Assembly: GCF_927798175.1 (NCBI RefSeq)
Contig: NZ_CAKMMP010000025.1
Span: 1 to 64,000, forward strand
Length of the DNA stretch: 64,000 bases
Direction: 5' to 3'
Source of the DNA: Paenibacillus sp. JJ-223
GTDB lineage: Bacteria > Bacillota > Bacilli > Paenibacillales > Paenibacillaceae
In this document: positions 55,642 through 64,000 of the stretch, in pieces
How the letters are laid out: each line of letters begins with the position of its first letter
Numbering within the stretch: position 1 is the first letter of the stretch
Translations under genes and position numbers: made by a program
Notes under the pieces: generated by a model
What the model was told of the DNA's origin: nothing
The model's database searches: none
Seen by the model: the letters and a program-made list of their open reading frames with translations, nothing else

Positions 55642-55896
55642 ATGATGAAATCAACAGGTATTGTAAGAAAAGTAGACGAACTGGGACGGGTAGTTATTCC
55701 AATCGAATTGCGTCGTACTCTGGGTATCGGCGAGAAAGATGCTCTTGAAATTTACGTTGATGGCGAACGCATCATGCTGAAAAAATATGAGCCAGCATGC
55801 ATCTTCTGCGGAAATGCCGAAAACGTGACATACTTCAAAGGTAAAATTGTTTGCAACGAATGTATTTCTGAAATCCCTGCACCTGTGACAAAATAA
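55642..55896 (+). CDS. abrB: Transition-state regulator AbrB, variant with a C-terminal CxxC...CxxC module
   Basis: An 84-residue DNA-binding protein. The swapped-hairpin AbrB domain (MKSTGIVRKVDELGRVVIPI, then ELRRTLGIGEKDALEIYV) is nearly identical to that of B. subtilis. The C-terminal half differs: it has CIFCGNAENVTYFKGKIVCN followed by ECISEI, giving CxxC and CxxC pairs that could bind zinc. AbrB represses early-stationary genes such as spoVG. The start is ATG 55642, after GAGGAG. It is one of only three supported plus-strand genes. Confidence 0.95.
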   Translation: MMKSTGIVRKVDELGRVVIPIELRRTLGIGEKDALEIYVDGERIMLKKYEPACIFCGNAENVTYFKGKIVCNECISEIPAPVTK

Positions 55897-55913
55897 GAAA
55901 GATCAGGTATAAT
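55885..55913 (+). promoter_or_regulatory. Near-consensus promoter overlapping the abrB stop codon
   Basis: GTGACA (55885-55890), 17 bp, TATAAT (55908-55913). The -35 is in the last abrB codons. No gene follows on this strand, only terminators. Confidence 0.65.
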
Positions 55914-55919
55914 GGACTT

Positions 55920-56000
55920 ATAACATTGTTAATTCTAACCTTTTTATATTCCTTGGTTGCCTTCCCGATGTGAACCCCATCGTTGGAAGGTCTTTTTTTT
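55920..56000 (+). ncRNA. Candidate small RNA downstream of abrB
   Basis: Transcription from the promoter at the abrB stop would start near 55920 and end at the strong terminator near 56000, giving an RNA of about 80 bases without a credible ORF. The 5' part is A/U-rich and unpaired. The 3' part is the terminator hairpin, a layout typical of trans-acting small RNAs. abrB mRNA could also end here. Confidence 0.45.
55960..56000 (+). terminator. Terminator of abrB and of the candidate small RNA
   Basis: CCTTCC and GATG pair with CATC and GGAAGG, followed by TCTTTTTTTTT. Confidence 0.9.
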
Positions 56001-56056
56001 TGGAGCTGCCCAAACCGCTCGATCCTGTCTTAGGGCATTACCCCGTAATCATCAAA

Positions 56057-56096
56057 GGAAACGATGAAAAAATTTTTTTTCGTCGCTTCCTTTTTT
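56057..56096 (+). terminator. Second terminator beyond abrB
   Basis: GGAAACGATGAAAAAA pairs imperfectly with TTTTTTTTCGTCGCTTCC, then TTTTTT follows. On the minus strand it could also end rsmI transcripts. Nothing else is seen at 56001-56177. Confidence 0.55.
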
Positions 56097-56177
56097 CATA
56101 TTTCTTTAATATTACATTAAGGTTGAAAGTCATCCATTTTAAGGATATGTTCTCCTTTTTCAGGAACATGCAAACCA

Positions 56178-57059
56178 TTATACCAAAGCATTGTATACCT
56201 CGCGTTTCGATAAGCCTCGGTCCGTCGCCGTTTTTTTCATCGCGTCTTTCCGGTTGAATCCTTCTGATTCATAATGGCTGACGTGTTCCTCCAAGGACAT
56301 TTGCTGCCACCATGCTTCTCGCTCCGCCTTGCGCTCTTCCTCCCGAATGCCCTCCACCAGAAGGCAGTACTCGCCAAGCGGAGGGTGCTCATCCAGCCAT
56401 TCCATGCACTCGCTAATACTTCCCCTCGCAAATTCCTCATGCCGTTTCGTCAGTTCACGTGCAAGCACAACCGAACGATCGCCGAGCAGCTCTTCCAGGA
56501 CGGATAACGTTTTGCGTATACGGTGCGGCGATTCATAGAACAACAACGTTCCATTGGATTCATTGAACCCTTCCAGCACTTTGCGCATGTCCTTTTTCTC
56601 TCGCGGGAGGAATCCGCCAAAAGTAAAGCGTTCCGTCGATAGTCCTGACACCATGAGCGCCGACAACGCGGCATTGGGGCCCGGGATGGGAACAACGCTA
56701 ATTCCGGCTTCAAGAGCCAGCTTGACCAGGTCGGAACCAGGGTCGGAAATGGCCGGCAAACCGGCATCGCTAACCAGCGCCAAATTTTTTCCTTCTATTA
56801 TATAGCGTATCAGTTCAGGCCCGCTGGCCACCTTATTGTGCTCATGATAGCTGAACAGCATGGATGGCGTAATTTCGAAATGGGTCAACAATTTTCGCGT
56901 TTGCCTCGTGTCCTCTGCTGCAATAATGTCGCAGCTCTGAAGTGTCTTGATCGCACGGAAGGTCATGTCATCCAAATTACCGATCGGAGTTCCAACCAAA
57001 TACAATTTGCCGTAATGCTCCGGTTGGTCGGCAAAACTCTTTTGAACGTGCAGCGTCAT
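56178..57059 (-). CDS. rsmI: 16S rRNA (cytidine-1402-2'-O)-methyltransferase
   Basis: A 293-residue tetrapyrrole-methylase-fold enzyme that methylates C1402 in the ribosomal P site. It shows LYLVGTPIGNLDDMTFRAIK near residue 20, AAEDTRQTRKLLTHFEI, VSDAGLPAISDPGSDLV, IPGPNAALSALMVSG and FYESPHRIRKTL. The start directly follows the yabB stop (TAA-ATG), so the two are coupled. Confidence 0.97.
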   Translation of the reverse strand: MTLHVQKSFADQPEHYGKLYLVGTPIGNLDDMTFRAIKTLQSCDIIAAEDTRQTRKLLTHFEITPSMLFSYHEHNKVASGPELIRYIIEGKNLALVSDAGLPAISDPGSDLVKLALEAGISVVPIPGPNAALSALMVSGLSTERFTFGGFLPREKKDMRKVLEGFNESNGTLLFYESPHRIRKTLSVLEELLGDRSVVLARELTKRHEEFARGSISECMEWLDEHPPLGEYCLLVEGIREEERKAEREAWWQQMSLEEHVSHYESEGFNRKDAMKKTATDRGLSKREVYNALV

Positions 57060-57848
57060 TTACTCTCCTCCTTCCTGCCCAAGTTTCGAATTCGTGGAGC
57101 CATAGTAAATCTCCATAACTTCATCACAGTATGCCCCCTCTTCATTATAAACAATGAGCGGCGGCAGCATCCTTACTTCAGGCTTGCCTCCCTTGTGTGC
57201 CTCGATCAATACCATATTGGCTTCAAGATGGGCGCGTGGATGTACCAAACGGATCCGTTTCGGTTCAAGCCGGTACTGCCTCATGAGCGATATTATTTCA
57301 GCAAGCCGCTGTGGTCGATGTACCATGAACACCTTGCCTCCATGACGAACCAAACGGGTACACGCCTGAATGACCTCCTCCAACGTACATCCCAATTCAT
57401 GTCTTGCCATGGCCTGATGTACATTGACCTTGATGTCGCTTCCGTTTAAGGGCATGTAAGGAGGGTTCACGGTAATCGCATCATAGACATCATGCCCGGT
57501 TTGTTTCACCCAATCGCGCAGATCTCCCTCGTGGATTGTAATGATGTCTTCCAGACCATTCAACTGCACGCTGCGTCTGGCCATATCGGCCAACCTCGGC
57601 TGAATTTCGATTCCCTCTAGTCGGGCCTGCGTTCGCGTCGATAATAGAATCGGGACGACTCCATTTCCGGTGCACAGATCCAGGACTCGCCCATACTTGG
57701 GTACAGCCGCAAATCGTGCCAATAGAACTGCATCCATGGAAAAACTGAAAACTTCATCGCTTTGTATAATGTTCAGATCATGCGTCAACAGATCGTCAAG
57801 CCGTTCAGACTCGTATAGTGGCACTGAATTCACCTTCGTCAATTGCAT
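57060..57848 (-). CDS. yabB: tRNA1(Val) N6-adenine methyltransferase family (YabB/TrmN6)
   Basis: A 262-residue Rossmann methyltransferase. SAM motif I is VLDLCTGNGVVPILLS near residue 55. The catalytic AITVNPPYMPLN (NPPY, typical of N6-adenine enzymes) is near residue 125, followed by ARHELGCTLEEVI. B. subtilis YabB sits in the same yabA-yabB-yabC order. The proposed substrate is A37 of tRNA-Val, by analogy to the E. coli family. Confidence 0.92.
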   Translation of the reverse strand: MQLTKVNSVPLYESERLDDLLTHDLNIIQSDEVFSFSMDAVLLARFAAVPKYGRVLDLCTGNGVVPILLSTRTQARLEGIEIQPRLADMARRSVQLNGLEDIITIHEGDLRDWVKQTGHDVYDAITVNPPYMPLNGSDIKVNVHQAMARHELGCTLEEVIQACTRLVRHGGKVFMVHRPQRLAEIISLMRQYRLEPKRIRLVHPRAHLEANMVLIEAHKGGKPEVRMLPPLIVYNEEGAYCDEVMEIYYGSTNSKLGQEGGE

Positions 57849-57888
57849 TCATCCTCCGGTATACTATCCTTCAATGTTTCCAACCTTG

Positions 57889-57918
57889 AAAAAAAACCGT
57901 AGGGGCTCTTCCCTACGG
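57889..57918 (-). terminator. Terminator of yabA
   Basis: On the minus strand CCGTAGGG-AAGAGC-CCCTACGG is followed by TTTTTTTT. Confidence 0.9.
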
Positions 57919-57923
57919 TCACA

Positions 57924-58292
57924 TCATTTATTAAGAAAAGACAGGCAGAACAGACAATCGCCTTCCGTTCGCAAATGGCCATAATAGACATTGCAGATAT
58001 GGAACCCTTCGTGATACAGCCGAGCCAAATTGTCGTATCCTTCGCCCACCACGTCTTCGCCCGGATCGGGGCCAGCAGGCCTCGCTACCGGAGCGAGTGC
58101 GGAGGACACAGGCAACTCTGCCGGCGTTTCACGTTTCAACAGTTTGCGTAACTGCTCATTCTCAATGGTAAGCCGCTGATTATCTTCCAGCAGCTCCTTA
58201 ACAATCATTTTTAACTCTCCCAAATCACTGTGCAATTGACCCAATTGGGTTTCCATCTCATGAATATGCGTAAACAGATTTTTCTTTTCCAA
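57924..58292 (-). CDS. yabA: Replication initiation control protein YabA
   Basis: A 122-residue regulator that binds DnaA and the DnaN clamp to prevent over-initiation. The N-terminal leucine-zipper coiled coil ([20 protein letters not shown] onward, residues 8-60) makes the tetramer. The C-terminal zinc domain is [20 protein letters not shown] followed by [13 protein letters not shown], with His and three Cys. I chose TTG 58292 (MEKKNLF), which aligns with B. subtilis MDKKELF. The longer ATG or CTG frame adds six unconserved residues. Confidence 0.95.
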   Translation of the reverse strand: MEKKNLFTHIHEMETQLGQLHSDLGELKMIVKELLEDNQRLTIENEQLRKLLKRETPAELPVSSALAPVARPAGPDPGEDVVGEGYDNLARLYHEGFHICNVYYGHLRTEGDCLFCLSFLNK

Positions 58293-58321
58293 GTTTCCAC
58301 CCCGAAGCAACCTATAATGGT

Positions 58322-59122
58322 TTACTTGATAACGACGTCATCCAGCGGAAGTTCTTTGACTTTACTGATCTCGAACAGTTGAACATGCACCGTACGATTG
58401 CCTGCGTTAATGGCGACCACTTTCCCTTCACCCAAGGAGGTGATAACCAGCTTGCCAACGGCCGGTAGTTCTTCCTTTACGCTTTCGTAATTATCATGCT
58501 CGAATTTCAGACAGCACATGAGCCTTCCGCACAACCCGGAAATTTTCGTCGGATTCAGTGACAAGCTCTGATCCTTGGCCATCTTGATGGATACCGGCTC
58601 GAAGTCTCCCAGCCAGGAGGAACAGCATAACACGCGGCCGCAGGGACCAATACCGCCAAGCATTTTGGCTTCATCCCGAACACCGATCTGCCGCAGCTCG
58701 ATCCGCGTACGGAAAATGCTGGCCAAATCCTTCACCAGCTCCCGGAAATCCACCCTTCCTTCAGCCGTAAAATAAAAAATGATCTTGTTGCGATCAAACG
58801 TAAACTCTACATCGACCAGCTTCATTTTGAGTCCATGGTCTCTGATTTTATTTAAACAAGTACCGAATGCTTCCTTGGCTGCACGCTTGTTTTCGTCAAC
58901 AACCCGGGCATCAGTCTCCCCGGCTACGCGAATGACTTTTTTAAGCGGCAACACTACATCGGACTCGCTTACTTCTTTCTTGCCAACAACAACCTTACCG
59001 TACTCAACCCCCCGCGCTGTCTCCACGATAACGCAGTTTTCTTTTTCAATGGGAAGGTCCAGGGGATCGAAGTAATAAATTTTGCCCGCTTTTTTGAAAC
59101 GGACACCCACTACACTATACAA
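58322..59122 (-). CDS. ricT: PSP1-domain protein RicT (YaaT)
   Basis: A 266-residue protein, part of the RicA-RicF-RicT complex that binds Fe-S clusters and, with RNase Y, affects mRNA processing and Spo0A activation in B. subtilis. It has [40 protein letters not shown] and [20 protein letters not shown] with a Cys-rich signature. [19 protein letters not shown] is a second Cys cluster. The start is TTG 59122, eight bases after GAGGGGG. Upstream codons are unconserved. Confidence 0.96.
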   Translation of the reverse strand: MYSVVGVRFKKAGKIYYFDPLDLPIEKENCVIVETARGVEYGKVVVGKKEVSESDVVLPLKKVIRVAGETDARVVDENKRAAKEAFGTCLNKIRDHGLKMKLVDVEFTFDRNKIIFYFTAEGRVDFRELVKDLASIFRTRIELRQIGVRDEAKMLGGIGPCGRVLCCSSWLGDFEPVSIKMAKDQSLSLNPTKISGLCGRLMCCLKFEHDNYESVKEELPAVGKLVITSLGEGKVVAINAGNRTVHVQLFEISKVKELPLDDVVIK

Positions 59123-59205
59123 AAAATTAACCCCCTCGTAAGCCAACCCCACTTCGTCTGAAGCCCTGTATTCTTATGGCAATTCCGCCGAAGTGATCAC
59201 AAGTC

Positions 59206-60177
59206 TTATGCCAGACCAATCAAAAATTGCTCCAGACAAAGCTGGCCATTGACATTGAAACGCAATTTTTTCCTGCATGCCGCGGCCAAATCCATATAGG
59301 AGACCCACTGCTCTGTGCTTCGGGTATGTGCCAATTGAGACAGCATGTCCAACTGATCTATAAAAACGATATGTTCATGCCTACCAACCTGGACATACAG
59401 CATATCCCTGAACCAAATATGGAACAGGCTGAACAGCATGTCCAAATGCTCAGAGAGTCCTGTTTTAAAAATTTTCTGCTGCGCAGATATCAGTGATGTA
59501 CTGCCTCTGCCCAGGGACTCCTTCCCTAATTGTAACATTACGTTTCTAATTTCTGCAAACCAATTCTGCTGGAGGATTTCTCTACATCCTTCCAGTCCCG
59601 AAGCCAGGTGAACGGCAGTACGAGCCAGATTTCCAGTATATCCTTCCAGCGTTAACGCTTGCAGCATTTCCTCAGGATGGAGTGCATTAAAAGGCACGAG
59701 CTGTGCGCGTGAACGAATGGTCGGGAGCATGGCCTGGCCATTGTCGGTAATCAGAATGCCTACCGCCGGAACCTGGGGCTCCTCCAAAAACTTCAGCAAG
59801 CTGTTTGCAGCCTGCACCGTCATTTTTTCGGCCTGTTCAATAATATATACTTTCGGGTGTTCTGCCTCTGATCGATATGAAAACATCCGTTGCAGATCCC
59901 GGATCTGATCGATCTTAATGGTGCTTCCATCCGGTGCAATCATCGTTAGGTCCGGATGGTTACCGTGCTCTACTTTACGGCATTCAAGACAATGTCCGCA
60001 TGCATCATCCTCTAGCTCCGTGCAGAAAATAGCCTTGGCAAACGTAACCGCAGTCTGCAATTGGCCACTGCCCGTCGGGCCGCTAAACAGATATGCATGG
60101 CTTATGGCCTGTCGTCTCAAACTGCTCTGTAACATTTGCTTGGCCGCCTGCTGGCCCATAATTTGTTGAAAGGACAT
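59206..60177 (-). CDS. holB: DNA polymerase III subunit delta'
   Basis: A 323-residue clamp-loader subunit. YLFSGPTGSGQLQTAVTFAK is a Walker A-like loop that departs from GxxGxGKT, as expected for the non-hydrolysing delta'. The zinc module is CTELEDDACGHCLECRKVEH. VYIIEQAEKMTVQAANSLLK and IRSRAQLVPF follow. The RBS overlaps the yaaR stop. Order yaaR-holB-ricT-yabA is as in B. subtilis. Confidence 0.95.
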   Translation of the reverse strand: MSFQQIMGQQAAKQMLQSSLRRQAISHAYLFSGPTGSGQLQTAVTFAKAIFCTELEDDACGHCLECRKVEHGNHPDLTMIAPDGSTIKIDQIRDLQRMFSYRSEAEHPKVYIIEQAEKMTVQAANSLLKFLEEPQVPAVGILITDNGQAMLPTIRSRAQLVPFNALHPEEMLQALTLEGYTGNLARTAVHLASGLEGCREILQQNWFAEIRNVMLQLGKESLGRGSTSLISAQQKIFKTGLSEHLDMLFSLFHIWFRDMLYVQVGRHEHIVFIDQLDMLSQLAHTRSTEQWVSYMDLAAACRKKLRFNVNGQLCLEQFLIGLA

Positions 60178-60186
60178 GTTTCCTCC

Positions 60187-60630
60187 TCAGAAGCTTAAAT
60201 TAATAAGCATTCCCCGAATTTCCCCAACCTGCTGTAATAGCGTAATCTTGCCTTCTTCCGTTTCCAACAGCTCATCCGCCATAGCGAGTAACGCAGAATC
60301 GACCTCATCAATTAGTTTATACCGCTTGCCTCTTCCCCGGCGATCCCATCCACGCGTTTCCTTCATCGCTACGCCGCGGCGCACCGTCTCCTCCAGGAAT
60401 CGCTTAACCATAGTTTTGTACGCCTTCAGTTCACGGATGGTCATAGAGCGGGCAAGCCTCTCACCCTGCATCTGAATCTCGCTTAATCTGCGATTCAATT
60501 CGGCCTGAGAAGCACGCTCGCCCTGATGCTGCATCATATCGGAAAAGCTTTTAGACTGAATCGGCTTGGATCCGGTATCGGCCGAACTGATCCCGCTCTG
60601 CATCGGCCTGAAGCCAGGATTGATTTTCAT
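60187..60630 (-). CDS. yaaR: YaaR-family protein (DUF327)
   Basis: A 147-residue soluble, highly charged and mostly helical protein. It has a disordered N-terminus (MKINPGFRPMQSGISSADTG), then SFSDMMQHQGERASQAELNR, LKAYKTMVKRFLEETVRRGV and KLIDEVDSALLAMADELLET. Function is unknown. The family is conserved beside holB in Bacillales. The start at ATG 60630 lies behind AAGGCGGG; 22 upstream in-frame codons lack conservation. Confidence 0.9.
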   Translation of the reverse strand: MKINPGFRPMQSGISSADTGSKPIQSKSFSDMMQHQGERASQAELNRRLSEIQMQGERLARSMTIRELKAYKTMVKRFLEETVRRGVAMKETRGWDRRGRGKRYKLIDEVDSALLAMADELLETEEGKITLLQQVGEIRGMLINLSF

Positions 60631-60740
60631 AAAACGCCCGCCTTCTGTTATAGTAGGTGATCGACCATCAGCACAGTACGCGCTGCGCCTGTGCATGGAA
60701 GAAAACCCTTTTTCGATTTCTGACGTTCAATACACTATAT

Positions 60741-60769
60741 ATAATGGTAGAAAAGAGTTCGTCGTACAA
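60741..60769 (-). promoter_or_regulatory. Possible promoter of yaaR-holB-ricT
   Basis: Minus-strand TTGTAC (60764-60769), 17 bp, CATTAT (60741-60746). The rest of the 392-base gap 60631-61022 shows only a short palindrome (CACCTAAGGTG near 60857) and no credible gene. Confidence 0.35.
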
Positions 60770-61022
60770 CATCGAGCCGTCATCGTTCTCCAGCCAAAAG
60801 ATACCCGCTGAACACTGGCCGATCAGGTTTGTTCATTTTGGACGGAGAACGAAGTCACCTAAGGTGCTAACGGCACTAGACACATTTATATTTCATGGCC
60901 CATATCCATCATAACACAAACGTATGTCTAAATTACTCTCAGGGAAGCCAGACCGCGCGTAGCAGAAGGTTTAAATGCCATATCGGGTACTGTTCCGCCG
61001 AGGTATATATGTTCTGATCCGA

Positions 61023-61358
<336 letters not shown>

Positions 61359-61429
61359 TTACCTCCTTCAGAATTGGCATTTCGGAAATGCCTTGCCTAA
61401 TATATTTGACAATTACTCGCCAAACTCCT

Positions 61430-62059
61430 TCAATATCCCTCGTCCAGCGACAAAATCATCGCCTTTGCGACCTCATCAGGTGTGCCCGATGCGTCAATAA
61501 TGCGAATGCGTTCCGGAAATTGTTTTTTCAAGAGCAGGTACCCTTCCCGCACTTTGTGATGAAATTCGAGACTCTCCAGATCGAGGCGATTGACTTCGCG
61601 TCCCTGATGGGCATTAATTCGCCCCAGACCGACTTCTGGCTCGATATCCAAATAAAACGTAATGTCAGGCATCAGATCGCCGATGGCAAATCGATTGATG
61701 GTCCATACGTTATCCATGCCCAATCCGCGGGCGTAGCCTTGATAAACCAGGCTGCTATCGACAAAACGGTCACACACCACCGTCTTTCCTGCAGCAAGCG
61801 CAGGCTCCACCTTTTCAGCGAGATGTTGGCTTCTTGCGGCTGCATACAGCAGCGCTTCTGTTCGTGCATCCATTGCCGTATGAAGAGGATTAAGGATGAT
61901 TTCTCTAATCTTTTCCGCGATTTCGATTCCTCCCGGTTCCCGTGTCACTATATACGGAGTACCCTTTTCACGAAAATAAGAATCCAAGCTGGCGATCATC
62001 GTCGTTTTCCCGGAGCCCTCTCCTCCTTCCAACGTAATGAATTGACCTCTGCCCTGCAT
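61430..62059 (-). CDS. tmk: Thymidylate kinase
   Basis: A 209-residue kinase that makes dTDP. The P-loop is [19 protein letters not shown]. The dTMP-binding DR motif is [19 protein letters not shown], and VTREPGG is the acidic/basic site near residue 40. The LID region holds [12 protein letters not shown]. Length is normal. The ribosome site is modest (AGGGA). Confidence 0.97.
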   Translation of the reverse strand: MQGRGQFITLEGGEGSGKTTMIASLDSYFREKGTPYIVTREPGGIEIAEKIREIILNPLHTAMDARTEALLYAAARSQHLAEKVEPALAAGKTVVCDRFVDSSLVYQGYARGLGMDNVWTINRFAIGDLMPDITFYLDIEPEVGLGRINAHQGREVNRLDLESLEFHHKVREGYLLLKKQFPERIRIIDASGTPDEVAKAMILSLDEGY

Positions 62060-62074
62060 ATACTTCCCTGCTTT

Positions 62075-62194
62075 CTATATCGTTGATTGCGTCGGTTCTT
62101 GTTGATTCGGCGACTGTTCATTGGCATGGGATGCGGTCTCTTGCTCCACATTATGAATCCATGCGCCCAGAGGTGTATGATCAGGCCCACTCAT
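62075..62194 (-). CDS. Possible 39-residue peptide upstream of tmk
   Basis: An ATG ORF reading MSGPDHTPLGAWIHNVEQET then ASHANEQSPNQQEPTQSTI, ending 15 bases before tmk on the same strand. It is hydrophilic and Gln/Asn-rich. No ribosome site is seen. A promoter lies about 40 bases upstream. It could be chance. Confidence 0.3.
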   Translation of the reverse strand: MSGPDHTPLGAWIHNVEQETASHANEQSPNQQEPTQSTI

Positions 62195-62234
62195 TGTTTC
62201 ATGGGCATGTACAAATCACTGTTTCTCACATAAT

Positions 62235-62263
62235 ACTATACATGATCAAGCCCATGTGGTCAG
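62235..62263 (-). promoter_or_regulatory. Probable promoter of tmk-darA
   Basis: Minus-strand CTGACC (62258-62263), 17 bp, TATAGT (62235-62240), in the gap after the decarboxylase gene. Confidence 0.45.
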
Positions 62264-62305
62264 CTATATGCAGATTTTTCATTCGATGGACCAAGCGTCC
62301 CATGC

Positions 62306-63955
62306 TCAGTGAACCCCGTCTTTTTTGATTTTCAAAGTTTGCAATCGGGGATCGTAAGCACCGTGGAATTTAGCCCCTTCCTGGCTCAGAAGCTTTAAGC
62401 GCGCTGCCATGGCAGAAGTGATCCGTTCGCCAGGATAAACCAAAGGAATTCCGGGTGGATAAGGAGTAATCATCTCTGAAGATATGTGCCCAACGCTTTC
62501 CTCAATCGATACAGAAGACATGTCCCCTTCAAGAACAGGTTGCAGCGAAAAAGGAACCGGATCCGAAAAAGGCTTGGCATTTTCTAAATTGTTCCACGTG
62601 GAAATATAAGTCATCCCTACCCCTGAATCAGGCTGCGGCAATAATTCTTGCCCCGGGCGGTTGGCCTGATCGATTTCATCCAAAGCCCGAAGCAGGTGCT
62701 CCGCATCCTGCATCGTCGATCCAAGGCTGAAAAGCAAGACGACGTATCGCTCGTCGCTCATCTCAGGCACGCAGCCGCGGGCTTCCAGCTGCTGCTGCAG
62801 CCTGTAGCCGCTCAGTACCCCTGCGCCGTCATGAATGACGGCCTTGAACGGGTCCTGAGCGGTATATCCTGCAGCGCACGGCTGTGCCGGCTGCAGGAGC
62901 CGAAAGCGCGGCAGCTCCGCAAGGCCGCGCCTGAAGGCTTCCACGGCGGCAATTCCCGCCGTGAAGGCTTCTGCGCCGTGCACATGCAGGTGCCGGCGCG
63001 CCAGATCGAGCGAAGCCATCAACGGGTAGGATGGGCTTGAGCTCTGCACCATGGCCAGGCGCTGCCGCAGCAGGGACCGGTTGATGCGCGGTCCCTGGAC
63101 ATGCAGCATGGCCCCCATGGTGAAGGCCGACAGCATCTTATGCGTCGACTGAACCACCCCGTCTGCTCCGCAGGACAGGGCGGACTTCGGCAGCTGCGGA
63201 TGCTGGCCGTAATGGGCGCCATGCGCCTCATCCACCAGCAGCGGCATGCCTGCTGCATGGCAAACCTCGGCAAGGGGCGTCAGATCGCTGCCCATGCCGT
63301 AATAATTCGGCGACGTGACGAGTACTCCCTTTGCCTCAGGATACGCTTGGACAGCAGCCTGGACCGTCTCTACCGACGGTAGGACCGCAAGTCCACTTGC
63401 AGCATCGACCCATGGCTCAAGAAATACCGCTTTCGCCCCCGCCAGCATCAAACCGTGAATCACGGACTTGTGCACGTTCCGCTGCACCAAAACGACACTC
63501 CCCGGTTCATTGCAAATCGTCAGCAGCAGCGACAGATTGCCAACCGTACTGCCGCCTACAAGAAAGAAGCTCTCCTCCGCTCCATAACAGTCTGCCGCGA
63601 GCTGCTGCGCCTCCAAAATGACACCCTCCGGGTGGTGGAGGTCGTCTGTGCCGGTGATTTCTGTTACGTCCATACGCATCATATCCATAAACGCCATATC
63701 AGGCGTACCGGAAGATCGGAGAGAGTGGTGATCCATTTCACCTTTAACCGTCTTCTGCCCCACGAATTCGGAGGAGACCGCCGCGCCAGATGGAATGGCA
63801 TCCTCTACTCTTACACCTTCTCCCTCCGTTTTCGTTGGCATTCTACGATATGCTTGTCCATTTTTATGACCCGGGACATGGTAGGAACGGTTGCCTGATT
63901 CCCGGTAAGCCAGCAATGCCTCATATAGTGGTGCATGATGCGATCTATCGTTCAT
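62306..63955 (-). CDS. Orn/Lys/Arg decarboxylase-family PLP enzyme (YaaO-like)
   Basis: A 549-residue fold-type I PLP enzyme. It shows SYHVPGHKNGQAYRR near residue 24, VTEITGTDDLHHPEGVILEA near 100, LLVDEAHGAHYG (cofactor Asp) and VVQSTHKMLSAFTMGAMLHV with the PLP lysine. The C-terminal domain has ITPYPPGIPLVYPGERI. About 40 residues between the PGHK and TDDLHHP motifs are extra relative to the family as I know it. The product may be cadaverine, agmatine or another polyamine precursor; the substrate cannot be told. The gene's middle is GC-rich. Confidence 0.88.
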   Translation of the reverse strand: MNDRSHHAPLYEALLAYRESGNRSYHVPGHKNGQAYRRMPTKTEGEGVRVEDAIPSGAAVSSEFVGQKTVKGEMDHHSLRSSGTPDMAFMDMMRMDVTEITGTDDLHHPEGVILEAQQLAADCYGAEESFFLVGGSTVGNLSLLLTICNEPGSVVLVQRNVHKSVIHGLMLAGAKAVFLEPWVDAASGLAVLPSVETVQAAVQAYPEAKGVLVTSPNYYGMGSDLTPLAEVCHAAGMPLLVDEAHGAHYGQHPQLPKSALSCGADGVVQSTHKMLSAFTMGAMLHVQGPRINRSLLRQRLAMVQSSSPSYPLMASLDLARRHLHVHGAEAFTAGIAAVEAFRRGLAELPRFRLLQPAQPCAAGYTAQDPFKAVIHDGAGVLSGYRLQQQLEARGCVPEMSDERYVVLLFSLGSTMQDAEHLLRALDEIDQANRPGQELLPQPDSGVGMTYISTWNNLENAKPFSDPVPFSLQPVLEGDMSSVSIEESVGHISSEMITPYPPGIPLVYPGERITSAMAARLKLLSQEGAKFHGAYDPRLQTLKIKKDGVH

Positions 63956-64000
63956 AAGTTACCCTTCCTGAACATTTAGAAATGAAATATCAAAATCAAT

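Noticed and set aside
60657-60914. Plus-strand ORF of 85 codons in the yaaR-darA gap
   Set aside because: No ribosome site, no protein-like pattern, and it is antisense to the probable yaaR promoter.

Overview
The window looks like a chromosomal segment near the replication origin of a spore-forming low-GC Firmicute, most probably Paenibacillus or a close relative. The main evidence is gene order. Read right to left on the minus strand, it follows the Bacillus subtilis yaaO-to-lysS segment almost gene for gene, and it carries many endospore genes (spoIIE, yabG, sspF, spoVG, spoVT, yabP, yabQ, fin, yabS, yabT, abrB). Nearly every gene is on the minus strand. The supported plus-strand genes are a TetR regulator, a 66-residue unknown protein and abrB.

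Layout, left to right. At 1-257 are tandem promoters and the leader of an rRNA operon whose 16S gene lies off the left edge. At 432-3213 are a small membrane protein divergent from a TetR gene, and a KtrB/TrkH potassium channel subunit. At 3308-12107 are lysS, greA, dusB, yazB and the folate/pABA operon (pabB-pabA-pabC-folP-folB-folK). At 12246-22172 are cysK, a PrsA-like isomerase, hslO, coaX, nadC-nadB-nadA and ftsH. At 22273-35965 are hpt, tilS, the yabT/yabS/spoIIE group, yabR, divIC, yabQ, yabP, rqcP, hup, mazG, yabM and spoVT. At 36236-49474 are prsA, mfd, fin, pth, prs, glmU, spoVG, purR, ispE, sspF, veg and yabG. At 49566-63955 are rsmA, rnmV, a 3D/G5 cell-wall protein behind a c-di-AMP riboswitch, tatD, an HD phosphohydrolase, abrB, rsmI, yabB, yabA, ricT, holB, yaaR, darA, tmk and an Orn/Lys/Arg decarboxylase-family gene.

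Two regulatory themes stand out. First, sporulation entry: Spo0A-type boxes (TGNCGAA) lie at abrB, spoVG and spoIIE, spoVG has an excellent sigma-H promoter, and spoIIE has a 21-bp-spaced Spo0A-type promoter. Second, c-di-AMP: a ydaO-class riboswitch with terminator, the DarA receptor and a Ktr-type potassium transporter share the window. The most notable undescribed candidates are a small RNA downstream of abrB with its own near-consensus promoter, a Spo0A-box array between abrB and the HD gene, and several very short ORFs in operon leaders. I saw no CRISPR array, insertion sequence, prophage or tRNA gene.
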